Source of the DNA: Pseudolabrys sp963742345
Lineage (GTDB): Bacteria; Pseudomonadota; Alphaproteobacteria; Rhizobiales; Xanthobacteraceae
Assembly: GCA_963742345.1 (NCBI GenBank)
Contig: CAVULO010000004.1
Coordinates: 124,001-188,000, forward strand
Direction of reading: 5' to 3'
DNA length: 64,000 nucleotides
The position numbers and the translations under genes were made by a program. Shown in pieces: positions 8,437-17,594 of the stretch. The first letter of the stretch is position 1. Each line of letters begins with the position of its first letter. Under the pieces are notes generated by a model, which saw nothing but the letters and a program-made list of their open reading frames with translations, searched no databases and was not told the DNA's origin.

Positions 8437-8865
8437 ATGGCCGAGCTTGAGGCAGGAACGACCTCAGGAATGCAGCGGGCGCGCCCGTTATCTCCTCACC
8501 TGCAAATCTACAAGCCGATGCTGACGATGATGATGTCGATCGTGCATCGTCTTACCGGTACCGCACTCTATTTTGGAATGTTGCTGCTCGCCTGGTGGCT
8601 CATCGCGGCGGCGACCGGCCCAAATGCCTACGCCAATGTCGAGTGGTTCATGGGCAGCCTGATCGGGCAGCTGGTGTTGTTCGGCTACACGTGGGCTTTG
8701 CTCCACCACATGCTCGGTGGCATTCGCCATCTAATCTGGGACACGATCCACGGTTTCGAGCCGGCCGAGCGTGAATTGCTGACGCTGGCGACACTGATCG
8801 GCTCGATCACACTGACCCTCATTCTCTGGCTGGTCGGCTATCTCGTCATGGGAGGGCCACGATGA
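8437..8865 (+). CDS. sdhC: Succinate dehydrogenase cytochrome b556 subunit
   Basis: 142 residues with three membrane helices. RPLSPHLQIYKPMLTMMMSIVHRLTG is the SdhC signature, and the haem-ligand histidine lies in LLHHMLGGIRHLIWD. It anchors complex II in the inner membrane and helps form the quinone site. GGGAGACC precedes the ATG by a normal distance; an upstream in-frame start would add an unlikely arginine-rich tail. The stop overlaps the start of sdhD by four bases, showing translational coupling in the order C-D-A-B. Confidence 0.95.
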   Translation: MAELEAGTTSGMQRARPLSPHLQIYKPMLTMMMSIVHRLTGTALYFGMLLLAWWLIAAATGPNAYANVEWFMGSLIGQLVLFGYTWALLHHMLGGIRHLIWDTIHGFEPAERELLTLATLIGSITLTLILWLVGYLVMGGPR

Positions 8866-9254
8866 GAGTGTCTCAGCCGATGCGCACACCGATGCGTCGC
8901 GTCCGCGGTCTGGGTGCGGCTCGCTCCGGCACCAGCCATTTCTGGTATCAACGTGTGACTTCGGTCGCCGGTATTCCCCTGACCATCGGACTGCTGCTCA
9001 TCATCACCGCGCTACTCGGACGCAGTCACGCCGCAGTCGTACAGATTCTGGGTTCGCCGATCGTCGCAATCACCATGCTGCTGTTCATCATCAACACCGC
9101 CTATCACATGTGGATCGGCATGCAGGAAATTATCCTCGACTACGTGCACGAGGATAGATGGAAAGTGTTGAGCCTGATGGCGAATACATTTTTTGTGTTC
9201 GCTGTCAGTTTGGCGTCGGTCTACGCCATCCTCAAGTTGTCGTTCGGAGTCTGA
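8862..9254 (+). CDS. sdhD: Succinate dehydrogenase hydrophobic membrane anchor subunit
   Basis: 130 residues with three membrane helices. RVRGLGAARSGTSHFWYQRVTS at the N-terminus and AYHMWIGMQEIILDYVHEDRWK near the end are typical of alphaproteobacterial SdhD; the His in AYHMWIG is positioned as a haem b ligand and DYVHED sits near the quinone site. The start codon overlaps the sdhC stop (ATGA), and sdhA follows after three bases. Confidence 0.94.
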   Translation: MRVSQPMRTPMRRVRGLGAARSGTSHFWYQRVTSVAGIPLTIGLLLIITALLGRSHAAVVQILGSPIVAITMLLFIINTAYHMWIGMQEIILDYVHEDRWKVLSLMANTFFVFAVSLASVYAILKLSFGV

Positions 9255-9257
9255 CCC

Positions 9258-11090
9258 ATGGCGACGAATGGAAAGACGAACGGCACTCCCGCGGTCAACG
9301 GCCGCGCCTACCCGATCGAGGATCACAACTACGACGTCGTCGTTGTCGGCGCTGGTGGTTCCGGCCTGCGCGCGGTGGTAGGTTGCAGCGAGGCAGGGCT
9401 GCGCACAGCCTGTATCACCAAAGTATTCCCGACCCGCTCGCACACGGTCGCTGCGCAAGGCGGTATTGCCGCCGCGCTCGGTAACATGGGCGAGGATGAC
9501 TGGCGGTGGCACATGTATGACACCGTCAAAGGCGCCGACTGGCTCGGCGACCAGGATGCTATCGAATACCTCTGCCGCAACGCGCCTGCGGCGGTGTACG
9601 AACTCGAGCACTGGGGTCTCCCGTTCTCGCGCCGCGAGGAAGATGGGAAGATTTATCAGCGCCCGTTCGGAGGGATGACCACGCATTACGGTAAGGGCAC
9701 CGCACAACGCACCTGTGCCGCCGCCGACCGTACTGGCCACGCCATGCTGCACACCATGTACGGACAGGCACTGCGCCATGCGGCCGAATTCTACGTCGAA
9801 TATTTCGCGATCGATTTGATCATGGATGACGAAGGCCGTTGCCGCGGCGTGGTGGCGCTCAATATGGACGATGGTTCTATCCATCGTTTTTCCGCCAACA
9901 TGACGATCCTCGCCACCGGCGGTTATGGGCGTACCTATTTCTCCTGTACGTCGGCGCATATCTGCACCGGCGACGGCAACGCCATGGTGCTGCGGGCCGG
10001 ATTGCCCCTACAGGATATGGAATTCGTGCAGTTCCATCCGACTGGTATTTATCCTGCTGGTTGCCTGATTACCGAGGGATCGCGCGGCGAAGGCGGCTAT
10101 CTCGTCAATTCCGAAGGCGAGCGTTTCATGGAGCGCTATGCGCCGTCGGCGAAAGACCTCGCTTCGCGCGACGTGGTCTCACGCGCAATGACGGTAGAAA
10201 TTCGAGAAGGCCGTGGAGTGGGCAAGGAAAAGGATCACCTCTTCCTGCACCTCGATCATCTCGATCCCGCAGTGCTGCACGAACGATTGCCCGGCATCAG
10301 CGAAACCGCGCGCATTTTTGCCAATGTCGATGTCACACGCGAACCCATCCCGGTATTGCCGACCGTGCATTACAACATGGGCGGCATCGCCACGAACTAT
10401 CATGGCGAGGCGCTTACCAAGAAGAACGGCGCCGACGACAGTGTAATCCCGGGCCTCATGGCGCTCGGTGAGGCTGCCTGCGTGTCGGTACATGGGGCCA
10501 ACCGCCTCGGCTCAAATTCGCTGATCGATCTGGTGGTTTTTGGCCGCGCCGCGGCGCACCGTTGCGCTGAATTGCTGACGCCGGGAGACAAGCAGCCCGA
10601 GTTGCCGAAAAACTCGGCCGATATGTCGCTGTCCCGGCTCGACAAGTTCCGCAACGCATCGGGCGGGACGCCGACCGCCAAGCTCCGGCTCAACATGCAG
10701 AAAGTGATGCAGGAAGACTGCGCTGTGTTCCGCACTGGTGAGATACTGGAACAGGGCCACAAGCGCATTCATGAAGTATACGAGGGCATAGCCGACGTTC
10801 ATGTCAGCGACCGATCGCTGATTTGGAATTCCGATCTGATCGAGACGCTCGAACTCGATAATTTGATCGCACAGGCCGTGGTCACAATGGATTCGGCCAA
10901 AAACCGGACAGAGAGCCGCGGCGCGCATGCGCGCGAGGATTATCCCGAACGTGACGATAAGAACTGGATGAAACACACGCTGTCGTGGATGGATGATAGG
11001 GGCCACGTGAGGCTCGACTACCGTCCGGTGCACGCCTACACCCTTACCAACGACGTCGCATACGTCGAGCCGAAAGCCCGTGTTTACTGA
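9258..11090 (+). CDS. sdhA: Succinate dehydrogenase flavoprotein subunit
   Basis: 610 residues. FAD domain with VVVVGAGGSGLRA at about 27-39; covalent-flavin histidine in RSHTVAAQGG (His62); substrate-binding HPTGIYPAGCLITEGSRGEGG; catalytic arginine region SRDVVSRAMTVEIREGRG; and the second flavin motif with HGANRLGSNSL. It oxidises succinate to fumarate in the TCA cycle and passes electrons to SdhB. It is intact and full length, between sdhD (3 bases) and sdhB (11 bases). Confidence 0.97.
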   Translation: MATNGKTNGTPAVNGRAYPIEDHNYDVVVVGAGGSGLRAVVGCSEAGLRTACITKVFPTRSHTVAAQGGIAAALGNMGEDDWRWHMYDTVKGADWLGDQDAIEYLCRNAPAAVYELEHWGLPFSRREEDGKIYQRPFGGMTTHYGKGTAQRTCAAADRTGHAMLHTMYGQALRHAAEFYVEYFAIDLIMDDEGRCRGVVALNMDDGSIHRFSANMTILATGGYGRTYFSCTSAHICTGDGNAMVLRAGLPLQDMEFVQFHPTGIYPAGCLITEGSRGEGGYLVNSEGERFMERYAPSAKDLASRDVVSRAMTVEIREGRGVGKEKDHLFLHLDHLDPAVLHERLPGISETARIFANVDVTREPIPVLPTVHYNMGGIATNYHGEALTKKNGADDSVIPGLMALGEAACVSVHGANRLGSNSLIDLVVFGRAAAHRCAELLTPGDKQPELPKNSADMSLSRLDKFRNASGGTPTAKLRLNMQKVMQEDCAVFRTGEILEQGHKRIHEVYEGIADVHVSDRSLIWNSDLIETLELDNLIAQAVVTMDSAKNRTESRGAHAREDYPERDDKNWMKHTLSWMDDRGHVRLDYRPVHAYTLTNDVAYVEPKARVY

Positions 11091-11101
11091 CGGAACATGA
11101 C

Positions 11102-11881
11102 ATGGTCGAATTCACGCTGCCGAAGAACTCCAAAATCACACAGGGCAAGACCTGGCCGCGCACGGCACATGCCACGCATGTGAGTGAATTCCGTATCTAC
11201 CGCTGGAATCCGGACGACGGGCAGAACCCGAGTGTCGACACCTACTATGTCGATCGCGATGACTGTGGGCCGATGGTTCTCGACGCGCTGATCTGGATCA
11301 AGAATAACGTCGATCCGACGCTCACCTTCCGCCGTTCCTGCCGCGAAGGCGTATGCGGCTCCTGCGCCATGAACATCGACGGTACCAACACCTTGGCCTG
11401 TACGAAGGCAATTGACGATGCGCGCGCGCCTGTGAAGATTTACCCACTGCCGCACCAGCCGGTGGTGAAAGACCTCGTGCCGGACTTGAACAATTTTTAT
11501 GCGCAATACGCATCGATCAAGCCGTGGCTCCAGACGACGACGCCGACACCCGAGAAGGAGTGGAAGCAAAGCCATCATGATCGAGCCAAGCTCGATGGCA
11601 TGTACGAATGTATTTTGTGCGCCTGCTGCTCAACGTCATGCCCAAGCTACTGGTGGAATTCGGATCGTTATCTTGGCCCCGCCGCACTGCTGCAAGCCAA
11701 CCGCTGGGTCCAGGACAGCCGCGACGAAGCGACCGGTGAACGCCTCGACAATCTCGAGGATCCATTCCGGCTTTACCGCTGCCACACGATTATGAATTGC
11801 TCAAAGGCCTGCCCGAAGGGTCTCAATCCGGCAAAGGAAATCGCCGAATTGAAAAAGGCCTTGGTCGACCGGCAACTTTGA
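11102..11881 (+). CDS. sdhB: Succinate dehydrogenase iron-sulfur subunit
   Basis: 259 residues with all three clusters visible: [2Fe-2S] cysteines at 80, 85, 88 and 100 (SCREGVCGSCAMNIDGTNTLAC), the [4Fe-4S] set CILCACCSTSCP starting at 170, and the third cluster in CHTIMNCSKACPKG (227, 233, 237). It wires electrons from the flavin to the membrane quinone site. It is the last gene of the sdhCDAB operon. A short hairpin (11893-11908) follows the stop. Confidence 0.97.
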   Translation: MVEFTLPKNSKITQGKTWPRTAHATHVSEFRIYRWNPDDGQNPSVDTYYVDRDDCGPMVLDALIWIKNNVDPTLTFRRSCREGVCGSCAMNIDGTNTLACTKAIDDARAPVKIYPLPHQPVVKDLVPDLNNFYAQYASIKPWLQTTTPTPEKEWKQSHHDRAKLDGMYECILCACCSTSCPSYWWNSDRYLGPAALLQANRWVQDSRDEATGERLDNLEDPFRLYRCHTIMNCSKACPKGLNPAKEIAELKKALVDRQL

Positions 11882-11892
11882 CACCCAGGAGT

Positions 11893-11908
11893 TCAGCCGA
11901 ACGGCTGA
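11893..11908 (+). terminator. Short hairpin after sdhB
   Basis: Inverted repeat TCAGCCG / CGGCTGA with a two-base centre, 12 bases after the sdhB stop. There is no T-run, so it is more likely a stabilising stem or part of a Rho-dependent end than an intrinsic terminator. Confidence 0.3.
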
Positions 11909-12002
11909 CATGCAGGGTCGATTGTCCATCGTAAATATACAACTTTAGCTTGAACCGGGATAATCGTTGGTGCAGGGTTTGCCCCTTGTCGGGGTGACAT
12001 AC

Positions 12003-13118
12003 GTGCGTTGGCGTTTGACGTTTTTAATCGCAAGCAGTTTGTTTTGCGCAGGTTGCGGGCCGATTTCGAAATTGCCGCCGCTGCCGTCGGAGGAGATCGA
12101 GGCCGAGCGCCGCAAGCAACAGATCGATCAAATCCGCGACTACTTCGCGCAGCTCAGCCGGCTCCATAATGTTGCATTCCGCCTCCGCGTCGCCAACCGC
12201 GATGACTGCAAAAATTGGGCTTGGGCGCAGATCGGCCTGGACGCGGGCACGGTTGCGAGCCTGCCGCGCAAATACCGCTCGTTCACTCATGAAGCAGTGT
12301 CCGTTAGCTGGACGCAGGCAACGGTCTTGTCCGTTGCCGAAACGTCGCCGGCTGCCACGGCCGGAATCAAATCCGGCGACCACCTTCTGACTTTCAACAA
12401 CGAACCGGTGCCACGCTCCAACACGGCTGGATGGATTGGCGGATTTGTGCGCAACAACGGCGAACGGCCAATCCAGATCCTGGTGCGTCGCGACGGCGCG
12501 GATGAAATGCACACTGTGACCCCGGTAAGAGCCTGCGCTATTCCGATCGAACTTAAATCCGACTCCTCGCTGAATGCCTTCACAACCGGCGATGAGATCG
12601 TCATCCATTCGAGCATCCTGCGAATTGCCCGCACAGACGCGCAGCTTGCGCTCGTCGTCGGACATGAGCTCGCGCATGCCAATCTTGGTCATCTGCACAA
12701 GCAGCGGGCCAACCAGGTCCTTGGATGGGCCAGCGGAGCGGTAATCGACGCCGGTATTATGCTTGGCGGAATATCGACCGGTGGTGCGTTTGCCAGGCAA
12801 TTTACACGCGCCGGAGAACGGGCATTTAGCGTCGGATTCGAGCGCGAGGCCGACTATGTCGGCGCCTATTATGCGGCACGTGCCGGCTACGATCTCGCCG
12901 GAGCGGAAGATGTATGGCGGGCATTCTCTATGGAAAATCCCGACAGTATTCGTATCGCTGTAACGCATCCGATAACGCCGGTGCGCTTCGTGCAGATACA
13001 GAAAGTCGCAACCGAAATTGCCGATAAGCAGCGCCGCAACGTTCCATTAATTCCGGAATTGAACATTATCGAAGCCGACACCGAACCAGTAATGTCTCCG
13101 GGTGAGAATATTCACTAA
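12003..13118 (+). CDS. PDZ-M48 family metalloprotease, probable lipoprotein
   Basis: 371 residues from a GTG placed by GGGG 8 bases upstream. A short hydrophobic N-terminus ends in FCAGC (Cys18), a plausible though non-standard lipobox. A PDZ-like domain occupies about residues 98-175 (VLSVAETSPAATAGIKSGDHLLTF). The protease domain has HELAH at 221-225 and the third zinc ligand in FEREADY (Glu280). M48 enzymes of this kind clip damaged or misassembled envelope proteins. PDZ placed before the M48 domain is less usual than a TPR after it. It stands alone, convergent with the small lipoprotein gene. Confidence 0.8.
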   Translation: MRWRLTFLIASSLFCAGCGPISKLPPLPSEEIEAERRKQQIDQIRDYFAQLSRLHNVAFRLRVANRDDCKNWAWAQIGLDAGTVASLPRKYRSFTHEAVSVSWTQATVLSVAETSPAATAGIKSGDHLLTFNNEPVPRSNTAGWIGGFVRNNGERPIQILVRRDGADEMHTVTPVRACAIPIELKSDSSLNAFTTGDEIVIHSSILRIARTDAQLALVVGHELAHANLGHLHKQRANQVLGWASGAVIDAGIMLGGISTGGAFARQFTRAGERAFSVGFEREADYVGAYYAARAGYDLAGAEDVWRAFSMENPDSIRIAVTHPITPVRFVQIQKVATEIADKQRRNVPLIPELNIIEADTEPVMSPGENIH

Positions 13119-13135
13119 TCACCGCGCCGCGACCA

Positions 13136-13549
13136 CTAGGCGCATTTCCTGGCCTGGCAGAGCTTCTCCAGCTCAGGGAACGGCTTGTAGGCCGCGCTGC
13201 CACACTGTTCCTTTGTCGCCTCGATCAGTTGGTTGAGATGGCCCCCATAGAAAAATGCGATACGGTCCTTAGTGCCAGTGTAATTCTTGTTGGCATTGCG
13301 CGAATCCGATCTCACGCAGACCACATAACGTTCTTCCTTGCCGGCCGGCCGAAGCACCGGGTCACTGATGTACGCGTCGTGCACATTGGTCGGATCCTGG
13401 AGTGCGCCGATCATCGTGGTTAGAATCTCGCTCTTGTAGTCGGCCGGAAATAGATTTGGGTTTTCCTCCGGCTCTTTTTTGCTCGATGAACAGGCGCAGA
13501 GGGCCAAAGCAACAACCGAAAGCAAGCAAAGGTTTGCCCATCGGACCAT
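13136..13549 (-). CDS. Small lipoprotein of unknown function
   Basis: 137 residues. The N-terminal signal ends in a lipobox (LCAC at about 17-20), followed by SSSKKEPEENPN. The mature part includes YKSEILTTMIGALQDPTNV, RYVVCVRSDSRNANKNYTG and IAFFYGGHLNQLIEA, with two further cysteines near the C-terminus. I do not recognise a named domain, but the pattern YVVCVR...G.....FF.G..N resembles uncharacterised lipoproteins common in Bradyrhizobium relatives. It is on the same strand as argG, 27 bases downstream of the argG stop. Confidence 0.7.
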   Translation of the reverse strand: MVRWANLCLLSVVALALCACSSSKKEPEENPNLFPADYKSEILTTMIGALQDPTNVHDAYISDPVLRPAGKEERYVVCVRSDSRNANKNYTGTKDRIAFFYGGHLNQLIEATKEQCGSAAYKPFPELEKLCQARKCA

Positions 13550-13576
13550 CAGCTGTTTCCCTCGTCGCAGGCCCGC

Positions 13577-14824
13577 TCAGTCAAGCTTGAGCTTTCGCCG
13601 CCGCTGACCGAGTGTGCGCAGACGCAACGCATTGAGCTTGATAAAGCCTTCGGCGTCGCGGTGGTCGTACGCGACCGCGCCCTCCTCGAAAGTTACTAGA
13701 TCCTGGTCGTAGAGAGAATATTTGCTCTCACGCCCGACGACGGTGACATTTCCTTTATAAAGCTTGAGTTTCACGCGGCCAGTAACAAATTCCTGGCTCT
13801 TGTCCACCGCCGCCTGCAGCATTTCGCGTTCCGGCGTAAACCAGAACCCGTAATAAACCAGCTCGGCATATTTAGGCATCAATTCGTCTTTGAGATGCGC
13901 CGCGCCGCGGTCGAGCGTAATCGATTCCAAGCCGCGATGGGCGGCGAGCAATATTGTCCCGCCCGGCGTTTCATACATGCCACGTGACTTCATGCCGACG
14001 AAGCGGTTCTCAACAAGATCGAGCCGACCGATGCCGTTGACGCGACCGAGGTCGTTGAGTTGCTTGAGCAACGCCGCCGGTGTGAGTTTCTTGCCGTCAA
14101 TCGCAACCGCGTCGCCACGTTCGAAATCGATGCTGATAGTGGCCGACTTGTCCGGCGCCTTTTCCGGATCGACGGTGCGCGAGAACACGTACTCGGGGAC
14201 TTCCTGGCTCGGATCTTCCAGCACTTTGCCTTCTGAAGAGGTGTGCAGCAGATTGGCGTCGACCGAGAACGGCGCCTCACCGCGCTTGTCTTTAGCGATC
14301 GGAATCTGGTGCTTTTCCGCAAACTCGATGAGCTTGGTCCGTGACGTCAGATCCCACTCGCGCCAGGGCGCGATCACTGTCACGTCCGGTTTGAGCGCAT
14401 AGTACGCCAGCTCGAACCGAACCTGGTCGTTGCCCTTGCCGGTAGCACCATGCGCCACCGCATCGGCGCCAACCTTCTCCGCAATTTCGATCTGTTTCTT
14501 GGCGATCAGCGGCCGCGCAATCGAGGTGCCAAGCAGATATTGCCCTTCGTATAATGCGTTCGCCCGAAACATCGGGAAGACGTAGTCGCGCACGAATTCC
14601 TCGCGCAAATCCTCGACGAAGATATTTTCCTTCTTGATCCCGAGTAACAGCGCTTTCTGCCGCGCCGGCTCGAGCTCCTCGCCCTGGCCGAGATCCGCGG
14701 TGAAAGTGACCACCTCGCATCCATAGGTGGTCTGCAACCATTTCAAAATGATCGAAGTATCGAGCCCGCCCGAATAGGCAAGCACAACTTTCTTCACATT
14801 CTTCTTCGTTTCGCTTTCGGGCAT
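13577..14824 (-). CDS. argG: Argininosuccinate synthase
   Basis: Joins citrulline and aspartate with ATP to make argininosuccinate, the penultimate step of arginine synthesis. 415 residues with the PP-loop AYSGGLDTS (about 16-24), AHGATGKGNDQVRFE, and APWREWDLTSR, all diagnostic of ArgG. Full length with a basic C-terminal tail. A GC-rich inverted repeat lies just upstream of the start codon. Confidence 0.97.
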   Translation of the reverse strand: MPESETKKNVKKVVLAYSGGLDTSIILKWLQTTYGCEVVTFTADLGQGEELEPARQKALLLGIKKENIFVEDLREEFVRDYVFPMFRANALYEGQYLLGTSIARPLIAKKQIEIAEKVGADAVAHGATGKGNDQVRFELAYYALKPDVTVIAPWREWDLTSRTKLIEFAEKHQIPIAKDKRGEAPFSVDANLLHTSSEGKVLEDPSQEVPEYVFSRTVDPEKAPDKSATISIDFERGDAVAIDGKKLTPAALLKQLNDLGRVNGIGRLDLVENRFVGMKSRGMYETPGGTILLAAHRGLESITLDRGAAHLKDELMPKYAELVYYGFWFTPEREMLQAAVDKSQEFVTGRVKLKLYKGNVTVVGRESKYSLYDQDLVTFEEGAVAYDHRDAEGFIKLNALRLRTLGQRRRKLKLD

Positions 14825-14831
14825 TGCACAA

Positions 14832-14856
14832 CCGCCGCGTTGAAAAATTGCGGCGG
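14832..14856 (-). promoter_or_regulatory. Hairpin in the argG 5' leader
   Basis: Seven-base inverted repeat (CCGCCGC / GCGGCGG on the minus strand) around an A/T-rich loop, ending 7 bases before the argG ATG. The 3' arm overlaps the only purine-rich stretch that could serve as ribosome site, so the stem could limit translation. This is inference from position alone. Confidence 0.35.
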
Positions 14857-14939
14857 ACTATAGGGCCAAAGGTAAGCGCCGCAAAGTGCGTCCTGGTTAA
14901 TCTCGCGCCCCGGAATTACAGTCCTTTTCCGTTGCCGCG

Positions 14940-15716
14940 CTATCGTAATTTTCGGCCCCCGCGGAACAACCCGACAATAAAATCATAGCCCGGCGAGGCC
15001 ACACGCTCGAGTGCACGATCGACGTCGTCATCCGACAGGCGCGTGCGCGGCCAGCGATAGACCAGAGCGTACACGGTCCAAACAATAAGAAACGTGAATA
15101 CGCCGGCAAAGATAACGTCGGATGGAAAATGTCCGCCAGCCATCACGCGGATTGCCGCCATGCCGGTCCCAAGCGCGAGCGCCGCGCCATAGGCGATAGC
15201 GCGCCATTGCGGTGGTGCCAATGCTGCTGGCGCGATCGTCCAGAACGCGCCGGCCACGTCGCCAGAAACAAATGAACAGTTCGCCGTACAATCGCCGCGC
15301 GGATCCCACCAGGCGACGAAGCGCTCATTGCCGCCGAGCTGCTTCACGTCGATCGGTCGCGAACGACCCCAGTGATCCTTCAGGAGTACATTGGCCAGAA
15401 GCCCCGGCGCCAAAACCATGGTCCCGATCAGGAAAACGACCGCACGCCCCGACATTAACAATTTGCGCCGCGGCAAGACCAGCTTGATCACGAGCGCGGC
15501 GACCGCCGGGGCCACCAGCACCGCCCCGATCCACAGACCAACGTTCCGCGCCAACATCAGCGGCGGATAAATTCGCAAAGCAAACATATTGCGGCTAGCG
15601 TCCTCGAATGCATAGAAGTATCGCGCGATGCGCAAGTCGAGTTCGGGATACAGTCCAAAGGCCACGCCGGCAACAACGGCAATGGTGAGCGCGACGATGA
15701 GGCCGGTACGGTTCAT
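14940..15716 (-). CDS. PAP2-family membrane phosphatase
   Basis: 258 residues from the second in-frame ATG, which has GAGG 6 bases ahead; the first ATG has no ribosome site. Six hydrophobic segments and the three phosphatase motifs are visible: KDHWGRSRP, CSFVSGD and the RVMAGGHFPSDV stretch with catalytic His and Asp. Such enzymes remove phosphate from lipid substrates at the outer face of the inner membrane (undecaprenyl pyrophosphate, phosphatidic acid or lipid A phosphates). The substrate cannot be told from sequence. It is 53 bases downstream of the next membrane-protein gene and may be co-transcribed with it. Confidence 0.85.
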   Translation of the reverse strand: MNRTGLIVALTIAVVAGVAFGLYPELDLRIARYFYAFEDASRNMFALRIYPPLMLARNVGLWIGAVLVAPAVAALVIKLVLPRRKLLMSGRAVVFLIGTMVLAPGLLANVLLKDHWGRSRPIDVKQLGGNERFVAWWDPRGDCTANCSFVSGDVAGAFWTIAPAALAPPQWRAIAYGAALALGTGMAAIRVMAGGHFPSDVIFAGVFTFLIVWTVYALVYRWPRTRLSDDDVDRALERVASPGYDFIVGLFRGGRKLR

Positions 15717-15769
15717 GCGCGCCTCGTCTAGCCGAGACATCTAAAAATAGAAAGGCGGCACGGAGAGCA

Positions 15770-16219
15770 CTAGACGGCGCGCGAATCCCGCCAGCGGCCC
15801 GCGTTGCGGCCGGCAATCAGCCAATAGGCGAGCCCACCAATGATCCCGGCCGCCGCCGCGAGCTGCAAGGAGTTGCCAACCGGTGCGACATCCGTTGTGT
15901 TTTCGAGCCGCATGGAAACATCGGAGCCGTAATAAGACGCCAGCCCGACGAGCGCCCCACCGACGCCGTAGTAGAGAAAATTGCGCAAGCGGGCTGCTTC
16001 TGAAATCACGATCACCACCAGTGCCGGAAAAATCGCGACAGCGCCGACGAAGCTGGTGGCGAAGAACGAAACAATGAAGAAGCTTATTCGCTCGAATGGA
16101 TCGGAATCGACGCCCGCCCAGTCCGGCGCAATGATACCGATGGCAAGCGTAATGCCCGCGGCCATGATGGCCACAATAAGCGCAAGGACAATGACAATGA
16201 TCCGGCCAAACAGGGACAT
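15770..16219 (-). CDS. Conserved membrane protein of unknown function
   Basis: 149 residues with four predicted membrane helices (about 5-30, 46-75, 80-97 and 119-140) and few polar loops. No catalytic motif is visible. AAAGGAAAAG precedes the ATG. It lies between rlmN and the PAP2 gene on the same strand, with 27 bases from the rlmN stop, so the three may form one transcript. Confidence 0.7.
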   Translation of the reverse strand: MSLFGRIIVIVLALIVAIMAAGITLAIGIIAPDWAGVDSDPFERISFFIVSFFATSFVGAVAIFPALVVIVISEAARLRNFLYYGVGGALVGLASYYGSDVSMRLENTTDVAPVGNSLQLAAAAGIIGGLAYWLIAGRNAGRWRDSRAV

Positions 16220-16246
16220 ATCTTTTCCTTTTAAATAAAGGCGCCG

Positions 16247-17467
16247 TCACTCCACCATTACCATGGCACGCAGCGTCATGCGTTCTCGTGCAGAGAGTTT
16301 TTCAGTCGCGCTCTTGAGTTGGCCGCAGGCGGCCAAAATGTCGCGTCCTCGCGGGGTGCGCACCGGCGATGCATAGCCGGCGTCGAAAATAACTTGCGAA
16401 AACTTTTCGATCTGCTCCCAATCCGAGCACTCATACGTGCTACCCGGCCAGGGGTTGAACGGGATGAGGTTAATCTTGGCGGGAATGCCCTTGAGCAGGC
16501 GGACCAACGCCTTGGCGTCGTCGATTGAGTCGTTCACGCCCTTGAGCATGACATATTCGAACGTGATGCGCTTGGCGTTCGAAACCCCGGGATAATTGCG
16601 GCAGGCCTCCAGCAGGTCAGCTATCGGATATTTGCGATTGAGCGGAACCAGTTCATTCCGCAGCTCGTCGCGCACAGCATGTAGCGAGACCGCCAGCATG
16701 CAGCCGATCTCGGCGCCCGTGCGCGCGATGTTCTCAACGACCCCCGAAGTCGAAAGTGTAATGCGGCGCTTGGAAATGGCTATGCCTTCGCCGTCGGCCA
16801 CAATCAGAAGTGCGTCGCGCACCGCGTCGAAATTGTAGAGCGGCTCGCCCATACCCATCATTACGATATTGGTGATGCAGCGTTCGCCGCCTGGCACCAC
16901 ACCGTCGGTCGGTCGTGTCCCGCCTGGCCAGTCACCCAGCCGGTCACGCGCAGCCATGACCTGTCCGACGACTTCTCCCGCCGTCAAGTTTCTGACCAGG
17001 CGCTGCGTGCCGGTGTGACAGAAGGTACAATTGAGCGTGCAACCAACCTGGCTGGAGACGCACAAGGTGCCGCGTTCGGTATCGGGGATATAGACGCACT
17101 CGACCTCGTGCGGACGCTCTCCTTGCACTTCGCCGGGAAGGCGCAACAGCCATTTGCGGGTGCCGTCAACCGAGATTTGCTCGGCAACGACTTCAGGGCG
17201 CGCCAAGGTAAAATGTGCGCTTAGCGCTGCACGTAGTTCCTTCGACACGCTGGTCATTTCATCGAAAGACGTGAACCCGCGGAAGTAGATCCAATGCCAA
17301 AGCTGCTGCACGCGCATCTTCCGCTGCGCTTCCGGCACACCGAGTGAGCCCAGCGCATCCGCAAGCTGCGCTCTTGTAAGGCCAACCAACGACGGCTTTT
17401 CGGGCGCTACATAGCGCTCGAGCGGCGTCTTCTCGACGAAAGCGGTATCCTGCAAGGGTAAGGTCAT
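16247..17467 (-). CDS. rlmN: Dual-specificity 23S rRNA A2503 / tRNA A37 C2-methyltransferase
   Basis: A radical SAM enzyme of 406 residues. The cluster-binding CxxxCxxC is CTLNCTFC (143, 147, 150); GMGEPLYNFD is the SAM-binding GGEP-like motif; and the C-terminal ACGQL carries the conserved second catalytic cysteine. It adds a methyl group to C2 of adenosine in 23S rRNA and some tRNAs, supporting translational accuracy. Full length. It is likely the first gene of a transcript continuing into the two membrane-protein genes. Confidence 0.95.
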   Translation of the reverse strand: MTLPLQDTAFVEKTPLERYVAPEKPSLVGLTRAQLADALGSLGVPEAQRKMRVQQLWHWIYFRGFTSFDEMTSVSKELRAALSAHFTLARPEVVAEQISVDGTRKWLLRLPGEVQGERPHEVECVYIPDTERGTLCVSSQVGCTLNCTFCHTGTQRLVRNLTAGEVVGQVMAARDRLGDWPGGTRPTDGVVPGGERCITNIVMMGMGEPLYNFDAVRDALLIVADGEGIAISKRRITLSTSGVVENIARTGAEIGCMLAVSLHAVRDELRNELVPLNRKYPIADLLEACRNYPGVSNAKRITFEYVMLKGVNDSIDDAKALVRLLKGIPAKINLIPFNPWPGSTYECSDWEQIEKFSQVIFDAGYASPVRTPRGRDILAACGQLKSATEKLSARERMTLRAMVMVE

Positions 17468-17594
17468 AGCGAAGGGCTAACAGCCATCAGCGCCGGGTTT
17501 ATCCCGACGATCCCGGTTGGAAAGATACAGTCTATCTAAGCAGGTTCGCCGGGTCTCGCCACCGCGCGGCAGCCCGATAATGGCCTAAACAGGG

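Noticed and set aside
9012..9959. Minus-strand 315-codon open frame across sdhD and sdhA
   Set aside because: Shadow of the sdh operon; no ribosome site and arginine/histidine-rich noise sequence.
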